Below, piece by piece: positions 27,866 through 37,447 of a stretch of 64,000 nt of DNA. How positions within the stretch are numbered: position 1 is the first letter of the stretch; every line of letters starts with the position of its first letter. The notes below the pieces were generated by a model that did no database searches, was not told where the DNA came from, and worked only from the letters and a program-made list of their open reading frames with translations. The stretch is from Cellvibrionaceae bacterium (GTDB taxonomy: Bacteria > Pseudomonadota > Gammaproteobacteria > Pseudomonadales > Cellvibrionaceae), in assembly GCA_024707385.1 (NCBI GenBank), contig JANPZW010000001.1, positions 62,001 to 126,000 on the forward strand. Direction: 5' to 3'. The translations under genes and the position numbers were made by a program.

Positions 27866-28302
27866 TTGAGTGTGGCCAAGAACGGTAAAGCCGCGCAAAG
27901 GTCCCGGATTTGCTGCGGGAAAACGCCAAATCCTCACGCCAACTGCAGGCGCCCCTGCAAAATACCTCAACCATTACTAAACCTGTTATTCCAGGAAGCA
28001 ACACTGACCGTAGGCGAACACCTGCGCGTCGAAATATTATCGCGACAAAAAAATAACAGGGATTTGAACTCCCTCAGCTTCTGCGCCCGCGAACATCTAG
28101 ATCAGTCAGCCGCCTTGCCTATGTGGATTTGCTAAAGGATGCAGACCGACCTACGCTAATAATTTTGGACGATGCTTTGGTGCATTGTGATGCTGACCGC
28201 CTGAAGCAGATGAAGTGGATGTTGTTTGAGGTGGGGGTATCAGGAGCTACTCTTTTCTTGTCATCCGGAGAGGCGGCGGTTGGGGAGAAAGGTGGTGACT
28301 AG
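27866..28302 (+). pseudogene. Remnant of a YhaN-like/SMC-type ATPase C-terminus
   Basis: Two frames carry the C-terminal signature of a large coiled-coil ATPase. LSFCAREHLDQ (about 28071-28103) corresponds to the family's LSfGtReQL signature. It is followed in another frame by RLAYVDLL and LIILDDALVHCDADRLKQM (Walker B/D-loop), ending at TAG 28300-28302. Upstream the sequence is too eroded to follow, and no Walker A is present. The usual cysteine/histidine ending is also lost. It is a dead fragment of an ATPase of the kind found in DNA repair and phage defence, sitting directly before the reverse-transcriptase gene. The stretch 27661-27865 shows nothing recognisable. Confidence 0.6.
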
Positions 28303-28558
28303 AAAAGTGCCGGATTAAAGCGAGTGTCTGCGTACGGAGCATGCTGATGGATGAATATAAGTTTGAAATGAAAGGGCGAGCTTTCGACAAAAGTGACCGG
28401 CTTGATAAATTGGCAGCTGGTTTGACACCTAATCAAGTATCAGCACGATCCTTTATCCGACAGACGTGTTGCGGAAATTCTGGTGATGTAAATTGCGGCA
28501 TAGGGATGGCTCGATTTGCCTGAACAAATAAATCAACCTCGATTACCCTGATTGGGAG

Positions 28559-31500
28559 ATGGTGGAAGCCACTGCTATGAAGCTGATTTCGGATAAATAT
28601 CGGACATTGAAGCCAACACTAGAATATTTAGCCGATCCTGTCGTCCTTGCTCAGGCTTGGAAGAAAACTCATAGTTACATCCGAAGCTTCAATTGGTATG
28701 CCGATACACTTGCGCTAGATATTTCCGCTCTGGGAATTGAAGAGAATGCGCAGGAGTGGGCAAAACAAATAGAAGAAAATAGGCCGCTTTACCCAATTGA
28801 GTTGGTGCCCGCAGCAAAAAGCGAGTCATGGGTTATCGAAGAAAAGCAAGGATGGACCCCAAAGGCTAGAGACAATGATAAACCGCCGCTTCGTCCTTTG
28901 GCGCATATAACGATTAGGGATCAGACATGGGCGAGTGCGGTAATGTTGTGTATTGCTGATGCGGTTGAAACAGCGCAAGGGAATTGCAGCGATACGAAAT
29001 TTTGCTTCAAATCTGCACAAGAAAAGCGAGTGTATAGTTATGGCAATCGTTTGGTCTGCGACTGGCAGGGAGAAAAAGCCTGGTTTCGCTGGGGAAATAG
29101 CGATACCTACAGAAAATTTTTCACCGACTACCAAAATTTCATAGAGAGACCTATAGCGATTGGGGCTCAGATATCGGAATCTAGCGCGGACAAAGAAAGT
29201 ATATATATAGTCAGCTTTGATCTTGAGAAATTTTATAACAAGATCGACAGAAAGTTGTTGATTGAGAGACTCAAGTCCATTGCAGATCAGTACGGAGCTG
29301 ATCATGATGATAACTTCTGGAAGGCAGTCTCGACTATTACGAATTGGCGATGGGATGAAGATTCATTAAGGCAAGCCAAGAAATTCCGGAAATTTTCCAC
29401 TGAGCTCGGACTGCCGCAGGGCTTGGTTGCCTCTGGGTTTTTCGCGAACTCATATTTGGTTGAATTGGATAGAACGATTGGAAAATGTATTGGGAGCTCT
29501 ATCTCAACCAAATTGCCAATTACTCTCTATGATTATTGCCGTTACGTGGATGATCTACGACTAGTAATACACTGTGAATCAGTAGATATTGCGGAGTTGT
29601 CCGTGGCAATGAATAGTTGGATTGGAGACATTTTTAAGAACACTGGAAATAGTGCTCTAAAGATAAATCTAAAAAAAACCAAAATAACGAAACTCTCTGA
29701 TCTAGATAATGCGGGCAGCATATCCAGTCGTGTGAACATGATTCAAAGCGAGTTGAGTGGTCCTGCGGATCGGGATGTGCTCGAGAGCTCGACCGGTCTT
29801 CTAGAGGGACTTTTAAATATAGAAAATGAAACAAAGATAGATCTTGATGAGCTGAAAAGGCACAGAAGCTCTGACATAAAGCTGGTGGAGATTACTCAAT
29901 TTGATCATGATATTCGGCCAGATACTCTTAAGCGGTTTGCTGCGAATAGGCTTGAATCGATCATGCGAAGCAAGCGAAAAATCAATGTGTCAGCGGATTC
30001 GGCGCTAGATGTTGACTCTTTTTCGAAGAGCGATAGCGAAAGTGGGTTGCTAGCAAAGAAGCTGATATCAGCATGGATGAAGGATCCGTCACTCGGCTTA
30101 GTTTTGCGAAAAGCCATAGAGATATTTCCTGATCCAGACTTATTTGAGCCAGTGTTCGAGGCGATCTATTTTCGCAGCACATATGGAAAGTATGACGACA
30201 AAATTACATGTAGTCTGATGGATTATCTTCTTGCAGATCTTTTTCGTTGCGGCGCCGATTTTCATGGCTATTTTCAGTCAGTAACATACCCAGCGTCTGC
30301 AAACCCTTCGGGGATCCTGGAGCTGATATCTCGTTACGCGCAAAAAGCAATAGGCGTGAAAAAAGGAAAGAAATTTGTCACTCGGCAGGCTCTAATGCTC
30401 TTGGCCGTTTTGAATAAGCCGATCCTCACCTATAGCTCTGAGAATTCGATTCAGCAGACGCTACACGCTATTCTTGCAGGAAGTCTTCCAAAGCAGTTCC
30501 AGCAGCAAACAGTTGCTCTGTTCGAAATAGCATCTCAAATTACAGGTAACACAGATAGTTACGCCTCATTGTTAGTGGAGCATATAGGACGGTCTGGAGT
30601 GGCTAAAACAAATGCGATTATTCCCTTTGCCAAAAGAGGAGGACCGTTCTGGTTGTCATTATGGAAGATATTGGATAATCGTGATGAACTATCTTCTGTG
30701 AAGGAAGCTTTATTTTGGGCAAAGCCTGTAAGCTATATAAAATCAAATGGTCCAGCGCAGAGGCTTTCACAAATAATTTGCTCTGAGCAAAATGGCTTTG
30801 TCCATGAGGCTGCGCTCATTAAGCTGGCTCTTGGATTGGCCGATTTGGCGAAGATAAATCCAGAAGCAATTTCGACTTCTCCAGCATCGATCAATGTTCT
30901 CAAGGAGCCGTCATTTTCTTGGTTAGAGCTTTGGCGTCCAGAAGTTAAAAAAGTCACGTGTGAATTGATTTCAAAGCCTAGGATCGACCCCCGCTTTATA
31001 ATTCCAAGCTGGGTAGAAAAGGATTTTGATGAGAAAAATAGGGAGAGGGAAACCATATATTGGATCGGATCGATTCTTCGTGCTGCAGTCTTGGGTGGTA
31101 TTGACTATACGGGGAATAGGTGGAGGCAAGGAACGGTAACTACATATAGAGGCTTACGCACCAGTTGGTACAAACGAAGAATGGGTATGATCCACTTGCC
31201 CGAAGCAATAACTGGAGAGTTTGCGACTGTCACAGACTGGTTTTCTGAGTTATTGATGTTAAGTCTGCAATGGCCCGGGTTTGAGTCATCTTATGTCAGC
31301 AATGAAGATATAAGAGATGTTGGTAGCTTAAAAGAATTTCGGCGCTGTATAGAATCGCGTTTAGAAAAGCTAAATGACATATATTGCCGTTCCTCATGTC
31401 TACCTTTATTGCCGACACGCATTCATCGGCCAACCTCAGGAAAAAGCAGCTTTAGATTGGTTACGGTGCAGCAATTGTTACCTAAGACAAGTGACTTTTC

Positions 31501-32305
31501 AGTTGTAGATCCCGGACTGAACAATCCATTAATTCGCGCCAGACATAGGGAACACTTGATGGCAATTTGCCAGCTCACCTACAAAACCTTAGAAGCAAAG
31601 CTTGCGGCGGATCAGGAAGCTTGCAAGCCTGCGGCTGATTTAATTGTTTTTCCTGAGGTGGCTGTGCACATAGATGATCAAGATATTGTCAGGCGTCTTG
31701 CGGATAAAACTCAATCATTAGTATTTGCTGGTCTTGTTTTTACGGATCACCACGGAAAGTTAGTGAATCTTGCCCGATGGTTTATTCCCCATTACAAAGA
31801 AGGCGCTCGTCAATGGATTGTAAGAGATCAGGGAAAGGAACATATGACACCAGGCGAAAAACTATTAGGTGTAGAGGGCTTCCGCCCATGTCAGCATCTG
31901 ATTGAAGTTCACGGCCACCCAGAGGGCCCTTTTAGACTCTCTGGCTCAATTTGCTACGACGCTACTGATATCAGCCTAGCTGCTGATCTGAGGGATCAAA
32001 CAGATCTATTTGTGGTTGCGGCGCACAACGCCGATGTAAACACCTTTGACAGTATGGCCGCCGCGCTTCACTTCCATATGTTTCAGCACGTTGTTATAAC
32101 GAATATTGGCGAATACGGAGGTACGACAATTCAAGCGCCATTTAAACTCCCGTATCATCGCGTCATCTCGCATGTGCATGGTAGCGATCAAATTTCAATA
32201 AATATGGCGGATTTAGATTTGGCTGCGTTCAGAAGGGAAATTAAATCTTACAAAGAGATTAAATCTAAGCCTGCTGGGTTGGGGGATAGGAAACGGACAC
32301 CTTGA
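28559..32305 (+). CDS. Reverse transcriptase-nitrilase fusion, DRT type 1 (UG1-like) antiphage protein
   Basis: A 1248-residue protein. The RT core has FDLEKFYNKID (Asp221), GLPQGLVASG, the catalytic YVDD at 329-332 and LKINLKKTKI. A long helical middle region of about 550 residues lacks recognised motifs. The C-terminal 250 residues form a nitrilase/carbon-nitrogen hydrolase domain with the catalytic triad in place: Glu1033 (VFPEVAV), Lys1093 (GKEHMTPGE) and Cys1132 (SICYDATD). RTs of unknown group 1 fused to a nitrilase define defence-associated reverse transcriptase type 1, which protects against phages; UG5-like relatives share the fusion. Start ATG 28559 has GGGAG just upstream; ATG 28577 is an alternative. 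The gene is AT-rich compared with its neighbours and is intact. It sits alone, beside a decayed ATPase. Confidence 0.93.
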   Translation: MVEATAMKLISDKYRTLKPTLEYLADPVVLAQAWKKTHSYIRSFNWYADTLALDISALGIEENAQEWAKQIEENRPLYPIELVPAAKSESWVIEEKQGWTPKARDNDKPPLRPLAHITIRDQTWASAVMLCIADAVETAQGNCSDTKFCFKSAQEKRVYSYGNRLVCDWQGEKAWFRWGNSDTYRKFFTDYQNFIERPIAIGAQISESSADKESIYIVSFDLEKFYNKIDRKLLIERLKSIADQYGADHDDNFWKAVSTITNWRWDEDSLRQAKKFRKFSTELGLPQGLVASGFFANSYLVELDRTIGKCIGSSISTKLPITLYDYCRYVDDLRLVIHCESVDIAELSVAMNSWIGDIFKNTGNSALKINLKKTKITKLSDLDNAGSISSRVNMIQSELSGPADRDVLESSTGLLEGLLNIENETKIDLDELKRHRSSDIKLVEITQFDHDIRPDTLKRFAANRLESIMRSKRKINVSADSALDVDSFSKSDSESGLLAKKLISAWMKDPSLGLVLRKAIEIFPDPDLFEPVFEAIYFRSTYGKYDDKITCSLMDYLLADLFRCGADFHGYFQSVTYPASANPSGILELISRYAQKAIGVKKGKKFVTRQALMLLAVLNKPILTYSSENSIQQTLHAILAGSLPKQFQQQTVALFEIASQITGNTDSYASLLVEHIGRSGVAKTNAIIPFAKRGGPFWLSLWKILDNRDELSSVKEALFWAKPVSYIKSNGPAQRLSQIICSEQNGFVHEAALIKLALGLADLAKINPEAISTSPASINVLKEPSFSWLELWRPEVKKVTCELISKPRIDPRFIIPSWVEKDFDEKNRERETIYWIGSILRAAVLGGIDYTGNRWRQGTVTTYRGLRTSWYKRRMGMIHLPEAITGEFATVTDWFSELLMLSLQWPGFESSYVSNEDIRDVGSLKEFRRCIESRLEKLNDIYCRSSCLPLLPTRIHRPTSGKSSFRLVTVQQLLPKTSDFSVVDPGLNNPLIRARHREHLMAICQLTYKTLEAKLAADQEACKPAADLIVFPEVAVHIDDQDIVRRLADKTQSLVFAGLVFTDHHGKLVNLARWFIPHYKEGARQWIVRDQGKEHMTPGEKLLGVEGFRPCQHLIEVHGHPEGPFRLSGSICYDATDISLAADLRDQTDLFVVAAHNADVNTFDSMAAALHFHMFQHVVITNIGEYGGTTIQAPFKLPYHRVISHVHGSDQISINMADLDLAAFRREIKSYKEIKSKPAGLGDRKRTP

Positions 32306-32470
32306 TTTTTCGGGCTGGCGTCATCGCGAGGTGCGGCCACACACGGGGTGGGCTCAGGTCTCATATTTTGCCTCCGGCTTAATTCTGATGTGTCAATCAT
32401 AGGTAGTTTGCAGGGATTCCCATATGGGGATTTTCAGAAAATTAAAGGCCACCGCTAAGCGAGGATTGGT

Positions 32471-32917
32471 TTGAAACTCTTGTCATTGACGATCACCGTA
32501 CTCTTGGCTGCCGTCACATCCGCGGCATTCGCTCACTCGGGCGGCTTGGACTCATCTGGCTGCCATACCAATCGTAAAACCGGCGATTATCACTGCCACC
32601 GTTCTCCTGCCTCCAGCAGACCGCAACAACTTCTACCATCGACAAAAGCAAAATCTAATTCCCCATCATCCGGCGCGCAAACAGTTCCTGTACTGGCAAA
32701 TGAAGGTAGTGTACCTATAAGCGAGCGTCAGCTCGTTGTTGCTATTCAGTTGCTACTAAGTACCCTCGGCTACTCTCCCGGAAAGGCAGATGGTTCCGTC
32801 GGACCTGCCACTCGCGAAGCGATTGCCAAATTTCAGCGCGATCACAAACTGGAGCCAAACGACAAAGTTTCCGGAGATTTATTAGTGCATCTTGCCCGGG
32901 CGGTGGGGACACAATGA
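32471..32917 (+). CDS. Secreted YHYH-type protein with peptidoglycan-binding domain
   Basis: A 148-residue protein. A signal peptide (LLSLTITVLLAAVTSAAFAHS) is followed by a Cys/His unit with HSGGLDSSGCH and TGDYHCH, the YHYH-type motif found with excalibur and nuclease-like proteins. After a Ser/Pro-rich linker comes a peptidoglycan-binding domain (LLLSTLGYSPGKADGSVGPATREAI). The start is TTG at 32471 with GAGGA five bases upstream. Its stop overlaps the next start by four bases (ATGA at 32914-32917), so the two are translationally coupled. Likely a periplasmic cell-wall-associated protein; activity unknown. Confidence 0.8.
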   Translation: MKLLSLTITVLLAAVTSAAFAHSGGLDSSGCHTNRKTGDYHCHRSPASSRPQQLLPSTKAKSNSPSSGAQTVPVLANEGSVPISERQLVVAIQLLLSTLGYSPGKADGSVGPATREAIAKFQRDHKLEPNDKVSGDLLVHLARAVGTQ

Positions 32918-33453
32918 GAATCCACGGAACTCTGAAAAAGTGGAATGACGAAAGAGGCTTCGGCTTTATCGAATGCCCAAGCCAGGACAAAGAAATTTTC
33001 GTTCATATATCGGCGTTTCCTCACGATGGCGGCCGCCCAAAGGTGGGGGAGACGATTTCATTCGAAATACGAAGTGGCTCGGACGGCAAAACTCGCGCTG
33101 TAGCGGTTCAGCGTCCCGGAGGAGTCGCAACCAATCGCCGACCTAAACGAACAGTAACATCGTCCAAGCCTGGAAAAGCTGCGCTTGCACCTGTTTTGCT
33201 TTTCATCGGCCTGCTGTGCTTTGCGGGTTACCGCTTCTTGAATTCGCCGCAGTCAGTCACGGTCACCGGTCCGGTGTTGAATTCTTCACAAAGGGGCCAA
33301 ACAGAGAGCCACAGTTTCACCTGCGACGGCCGCCAGCATTGCAGCGAGATGAGGTCCCGAGCGGAAGCCGAGTTCTTTATCCGCAACTGCCCGAACACCA
33401 AAATGGACGGAGACAATGACGGGATTCCTTGCGAAAATGACTCGAGATTTTGA
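32914..33453 (+). CDS. Cold-shock domain, membrane helix and excalibur domain protein
   Basis: A 179-residue protein of three parts. Residues 1-70 are a cold-shock domain (GTLKKWNDERGFGFIECP; IFVHISAF) that should bind single-stranded nucleic acid in the cytoplasm. A membrane helix follows at about 90-110 (VLLFIGLLCFAGYRFL). The C-terminus is an excalibur calcium-binding domain (CSEMRSRAEAEFFIRNC; DGDNDGIPCE). Topology therefore places the RNA/DNA-binding part inside and the calcium domain outside. It is coupled to the YHYH/peptidoglycan-binding gene by a four-base overlap. Confidence 0.88.
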   Translation: MRIHGTLKKWNDERGFGFIECPSQDKEIFVHISAFPHDGGRPKVGETISFEIRSGSDGKTRAVAVQRPGGVATNRRPKRTVTSSKPGKAALAPVLLFIGLLCFAGYRFLNSPQSVTVTGPVLNSSQRGQTESHSFTCDGRQHCSEMRSRAEAEFFIRNCPNTKMDGDNDGIPCENDSRF

Positions 33454-33628
33454 GCGCAAATAATAAAAAATCCGGAGAAAACTACACGAGTTTTGTACTA
33501 GCTGATAGGTACAGCGGTATAAGAGAAGTTTTTGATGTATGGATTAAACACCTCTACAGGCCAGTTGCGCTTTTTTGCGAGGCGTGTTTGGGCTACCATC
33601 GTTTTTTTTCCAATCACCTTGTGCCGCA

Positions 33629-34870
33629 ATGATAAACACTCCTATAAAACGTTCGTTCCCACTTAGCCTCCTCAGCTTGGTGCCGCTGTTGTTTGCGGCC
33701 TCTCAACCCTTGGCCCAGGAAACGCCCACGGTTGAACCTACATTTGAGCAATGCCGCTCTTCGCTTCGTCAAAAGGCGGTGGATGCAGGGTTCTCGGATT
33801 TTATACTCAATGACGTTATCGGCAATTTAACGCCCCTTGAGCGAGTCCTCAAACTGGATCGCAGTCAGCCAGAGTTCACGGAAAGTTTTGCAGGTTATGT
33901 CCGCAAGCGTGTAAACAAACTTCGCATTGAGACAGGTAAACGTATGCTGCGAGAGCACGCCGTCCTGTTGGATAAGCTGGCGCGCCAATACGGGGTTCCA
34001 CCGCGTTATATTGTGGCGTTTTGGGGGTTAGAGACCAATTTTGGCAGCTATAAAGGTGAAATTCAGATTTTGAACGCGCTGGCAACGCTTGCCTGTGACC
34101 CTCGCCGCAGCCAGTATTTTACGCGGGAGTTATTCGACGCATTTTCTCTGTTGGAAAGTCAGCGCGTTAAGCCGGAGCAATTGCTGGGTTCCTGGGCGGG
34201 CGCCATGGGCCACATGCAATTTATGCCCAGTGCGCTGAAAACCTACGGTAAGGACGGTGATGGTGATGGCAAGCTGAATGTGTGGGAGAGCTTGCCAGAC
34301 GCTTTTACGTCTGCAGCACACTATCTGCAACAGATTGGCTGGAATAAAGAAGAGATTTGGGGGCGTAGGGTCGAAATTCCAAAGAACTTTGCGTTTGGAG
34401 AGGTGACTTTCGATAAGACCTATCCGCTCAGTCATTTTAAGGCGCTCGGTATTACCAAAACTTTTAAACGCCCGCTGCCAGATTATGAAACTCAAGCGCA
34501 ATTGGTCTTACCTGCGGGTCACACAGGCCCAGCGTTTTTGGTGTACAAAAATTTCTCCGTCATTATGAAGTGGAATTTTTCACAAAATTATGCGCTAGCG
34601 GTTGGCTTGCTGGCTGACGAGTTAATCAACATTCATCACGGAGTCGACAATTTTGGTGAAGAGAAAAACTTTTTTACCAATGACGATCTTAAAGTGCTGC
34701 AGCAAAAATTGTTAGAAAAAGGCTTCGATATAGGCACGCCCGATGGAATCTGGGGGCCAGCGACGCGCAACGCTTTGCAAAAATATCAACTGCAAAACAA
34801 ACTGGTCGCGGATGGCTTTCCGAATCGTGAGGTATTTGCAACGCTTGGGATTGAGTTGGGTAAGCGCTAA
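33629..34870 (+). CDS. Lytic murein transglycosylase (MltB/SLT_2 type) with peptidoglycan-binding domain
   Basis: A 413-residue periplasmic enzyme that cleaves peptidoglycan to 1,6-anhydromuramic products. ATG 33629 begins a signal peptide (LLSLVPLLFAASQPLAQ); the longer frame from 33575 is not needed. The catalytic glutamate lies in FWGLETNFGSYKG, followed by SWAGAMGHMQFMPS and a DGDGDGKLN loop. A C-terminal peptidoglycan-binding domain (LQQKLLEKGFDIGTPDGIWGPATRNALQ) ends the protein. Length and order match the MltB-family proteins of gammaproteobacteria. Third in a row of envelope genes, but separated from the previous one by 175 bases. Confidence 0.94.
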   Translation: MINTPIKRSFPLSLLSLVPLLFAASQPLAQETPTVEPTFEQCRSSLRQKAVDAGFSDFILNDVIGNLTPLERVLKLDRSQPEFTESFAGYVRKRVNKLRIETGKRMLREHAVLLDKLARQYGVPPRYIVAFWGLETNFGSYKGEIQILNALATLACDPRRSQYFTRELFDAFSLLESQRVKPEQLLGSWAGAMGHMQFMPSALKTYGKDGDGDGKLNVWESLPDAFTSAAHYLQQIGWNKEEIWGRRVEIPKNFAFGEVTFDKTYPLSHFKALGITKTFKRPLPDYETQAQLVLPAGHTGPAFLVYKNFSVIMKWNFSQNYALAVGLLADELINIHHGVDNFGEEKNFFTNDDLKVLQQKLLEKGFDIGTPDGIWGPATRNALQKYQLQNKLVADGFPNREVFATLGIELGKR

Positions 34871-35017
34871 AGGCAAGTTGCGTTATGCCTTCTGATCGCG
34901 CCCAAGTCGTTTGAATATTGTTTTAAACGAGTATCCCTGAATTTGGTCGCCGCTCTAGAGCGGCGACCGCTTTACTTCCGCGAAGTCGCGGATGCGAGAT
35001 CGTGCATGCCGTGGAGA

Positions 35018-35164
35018 GACCACCCCCCGCCTTCGGCGTACCCCTCCGCGGGAGGGGAATGGTGGTAGCTGGCTGCGGTGTGGTGCTGGGAAAATAAGAA
35101 AGCGCTTGGAGCATGTAAATTCCCCTCTGTGGAGGGGTGGCAGGCGAAGCCTGACGGGGTGGTC
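35018..35164. repeat. REP/BIME-like dispersed inverted repeat, copy B
   Basis: Same structure as the copy at 11440: left arm ccaccccccgccttcggcg and cccctccgcgggagggg, right arm cccctctgtggagggg and ggcaggcgaagcctgacgg. The arms are almost identical between copies, while the 60-base cores differ. It fills most of the 364-base gap between the transglycosylase and the convergent GH43 gene, where I see no other feature. It could also serve as a terminator for both. Confidence 0.88.
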
Positions 35165-35234
35165 TTCGCTAGGACACACCCCGTTTTAATTCGATGTTTC
35201 AGCTCTATCTCAACGGCCATTTCTCAAAGAGAAG

Positions 35235-37230
35235 TCATTCGAACTTCCACCAGTTGAATTTAAATAGATTGTCGCCGCTGCCGGTGAATACCAGGAAGAG
35301 ATCTTGGGTTCCGCTTGCCCCGCTCACTGGGCACGTCACTGTGGTCCAGGATGAGTACCCGGATACGTCACACGTCCCTAGCAAGGTGCCGGTTCTGCTG
35401 CCCAGGCGGAGTTCGATTCTCGCGTTGCTCGCCGCGGACGACACTCGTGCCTGAAAGGATGTTGCGCCGTTCGCGAAATTCACGTTTTTAACTCTGATGT
35501 AGTCGCCATTGCTGATCTGCGTGACGTTCTGGCCGCCGCCGGTGTCGCTGCAATTCTCGGTTTTGACACCGGAAGCGAAGGCGATGGTTTCCGCCTCAAC
35601 GCGCTCGAACGGGTTCAACCTGGCAATGCCTTCTGGGCCTTCGCCGCTATACGGCAGCTTCGGGATGCTGCCGTCGGCTCCATAGCTGAACTCCTGCACG
35701 CGCACGGAACGCTTGTAGTTATTGCCACCGGGCAGTGAGCTGTCGTGATAGAAAAAGTAGTTGCGCCCCTTGTATTCGACGATGCCGGGGTGGTTGGTGT
35801 ATGTCCTGCCCGCATCCATGATGTCGCCTTTGTAGGTCCACGGCCCCGTTGGACGGTTGCTGGTGGCGTAACTGATCTTCTCGCTGCCGTTGCCGCTGGC
35901 GGCGTAGATCATGTAGTAGGTGGAGCCGCGTTTGTAGAGCCATGGCCCCTCGACGAAACCGGACAGACTGGCGGTCTGGATGCCTCCGGAGTAGCTGATC
36001 ATATCCGCGTTCAGCCTCACGTATTGCAGCGTGCCGTTGCCCCAGTACATGTAGGCCTGGCCGTCATCGTCGATGAAGACGGTCGGGTCAATGTTGCTCG
36101 TGGCACCCTGCGCCAGGTGTCTGCCAAGCGGGTCTCTGAATGGGCCCACTGGGTTGTCTCGCAACCGCGACACCAATTCTGGAGCCGGAGTTGTTGTTCA
36201 GCGGTACATACAGGAAATACTGGCCGTTTCTTTCGACGGCCTGCGCCGCCCAGGCGCTGTCTCTGCCCCAACTGAAGGTGCGGAAGTTGGCCGGGGAGCC
36301 ATGGTCTGTCCAGTTCACCATGTCCGTCGTGGAGTAGAGTCGCCATTCATTCATGGTGTAGAAGTTGTTCACCGTGACGTCTTCGTCATGGGTCGTGTAG
36401 ACGTACAGCCGGTCTCCGAATACCACCGGCGCCGGGTCTGCTGTGTAGTTGGTTTGGACGAAGGGATTTTCCCCACGCGACCACGGACCTGCATCTGCGT
36501 CGAGTTTTCCGTCCTCGGAGTAGATCGCAAAGCCGCTGAGGGTGCCGTTGTCGATGGTGGCGGTCAGGGTGATGCTGAGGTAACCATCGCTCACTGGCAC
36601 GCCCTTGATCACTCGGGTGTACGCCGTGTCGTGACCTGCGGTGGCGTATAGATCAAGGTCGCTAAAAAGCGTTTGGTCTTCTACCGTAACGCTGAATACA
36701 CGCGAGGCAGCAGTGGTTTGATACAGCTCGTTAAAATGCAGCGCAACATCGTAAGTTGCCGCAGAAACGGGTACCTCATAGGAATACTTGCCGTAGCGCT
36801 CAGTCTGATACAGGCCGTCATCATCGGTACCCGCAATTGGGTCTGACGTTGAATTGACAGAACCGCCACGAAAATACTGATCCGCTCCAAAGGGCACGCC
36901 CGCAACCGTTATGGCGCTGCCGCCGGAATTTACCGCCACCACCAAATCGCCCTGAACGGTTATGCCGCTTGAACTGGAGGAGCTGCTGGAAGAACTCGAC
37001 GAGCTAGAAGATGAGCTACTAGAGCTCGAGGAGCTGGAGCTACTTGAGCTGGAACTGCTAGTAGAACTGGAGGAGCTAGAACTGCTATTTGAACCGCTGC
37101 TTGAACTGGTGTTGTCACCGCCGCAACCAACAAACCCCATACTGCTGGCAACAAGCGCCAATGATAAAACCCGTTTGCCGCACCCGGGCAATGCCAATGC
37201 GAAAAGCGACGCAAGTATTCGTGTATGCAT
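35235..37230 (-). pseudogene. GH43 glycosidase lipoprotein: polySer, malectin-like, GH43, CBM6; one-base frameshift
   Basis: Reading the minus strand: a signal with lipobox MGFVGC, a polyserine linker, a malectin-like carbohydrate domain (VAVNSGGSAITVAGVPFGAD; ATYDVALHFNELY), a five-bladed GH43 domain and a CBM6 (VEAETIAFASGVKTENC...KFNWWKFE). GH43 catalytic positions are visible: base in ADPAPVVFGDRLYVY, the pKa modulator in DPTVFIDDD and the acid in EGPWLYKRGSTYYM. The frame beginning at 37230 ends at 36088; homology switches near 36159, where removing one base gives GVAVADNPVGPFRDP. Probably an arabinan- or xylan-active enzyme. The rest is intact, so a sequencing indel is plausible. A second cysteine motif (LPGC) precedes the preferred lipobox. 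Confidence 0.87.
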
Positions 37231-37447
37231 AGAGTTTTACCGAAATCCGATGATGGGTTGAATGAACCATTAACGTGAGATTGAGCTAGGACGAACGATC
37301 ATTGTTATTAGAAGACCATTGTGACGACCATACCGCCAAATGAAGAGTCCAGGGATTTTTTAGTTAAAAAAAATACTATTTTTTCTTTAACTTTTCGTTT
37401 GTTTGGATGTGTGATTGAGATGAGACCTGTGGTTTTTAATTCGAATT

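Noticed and set aside
28341..28523. A 60-codon ORF between the ATPase remnant and the RT gene
   Set aside because: No domain or ribosome binding site; considered as an RT accessory gene, but DRT type 1 needs none and the frame is unremarkable.
35745..36275. A 176-codon plus-strand ORF opposite the GH43 gene
   Set aside because: Shadow frame; GH43 and malectin motifs are clear on the minus strand.
36962..37261. A Leu/Glu-rich plus-strand ORF (and a similar one at 39264-39590)
   Set aside because: These are antisense readings of polyserine linker codons; repeated LEELEELE is an artefact.
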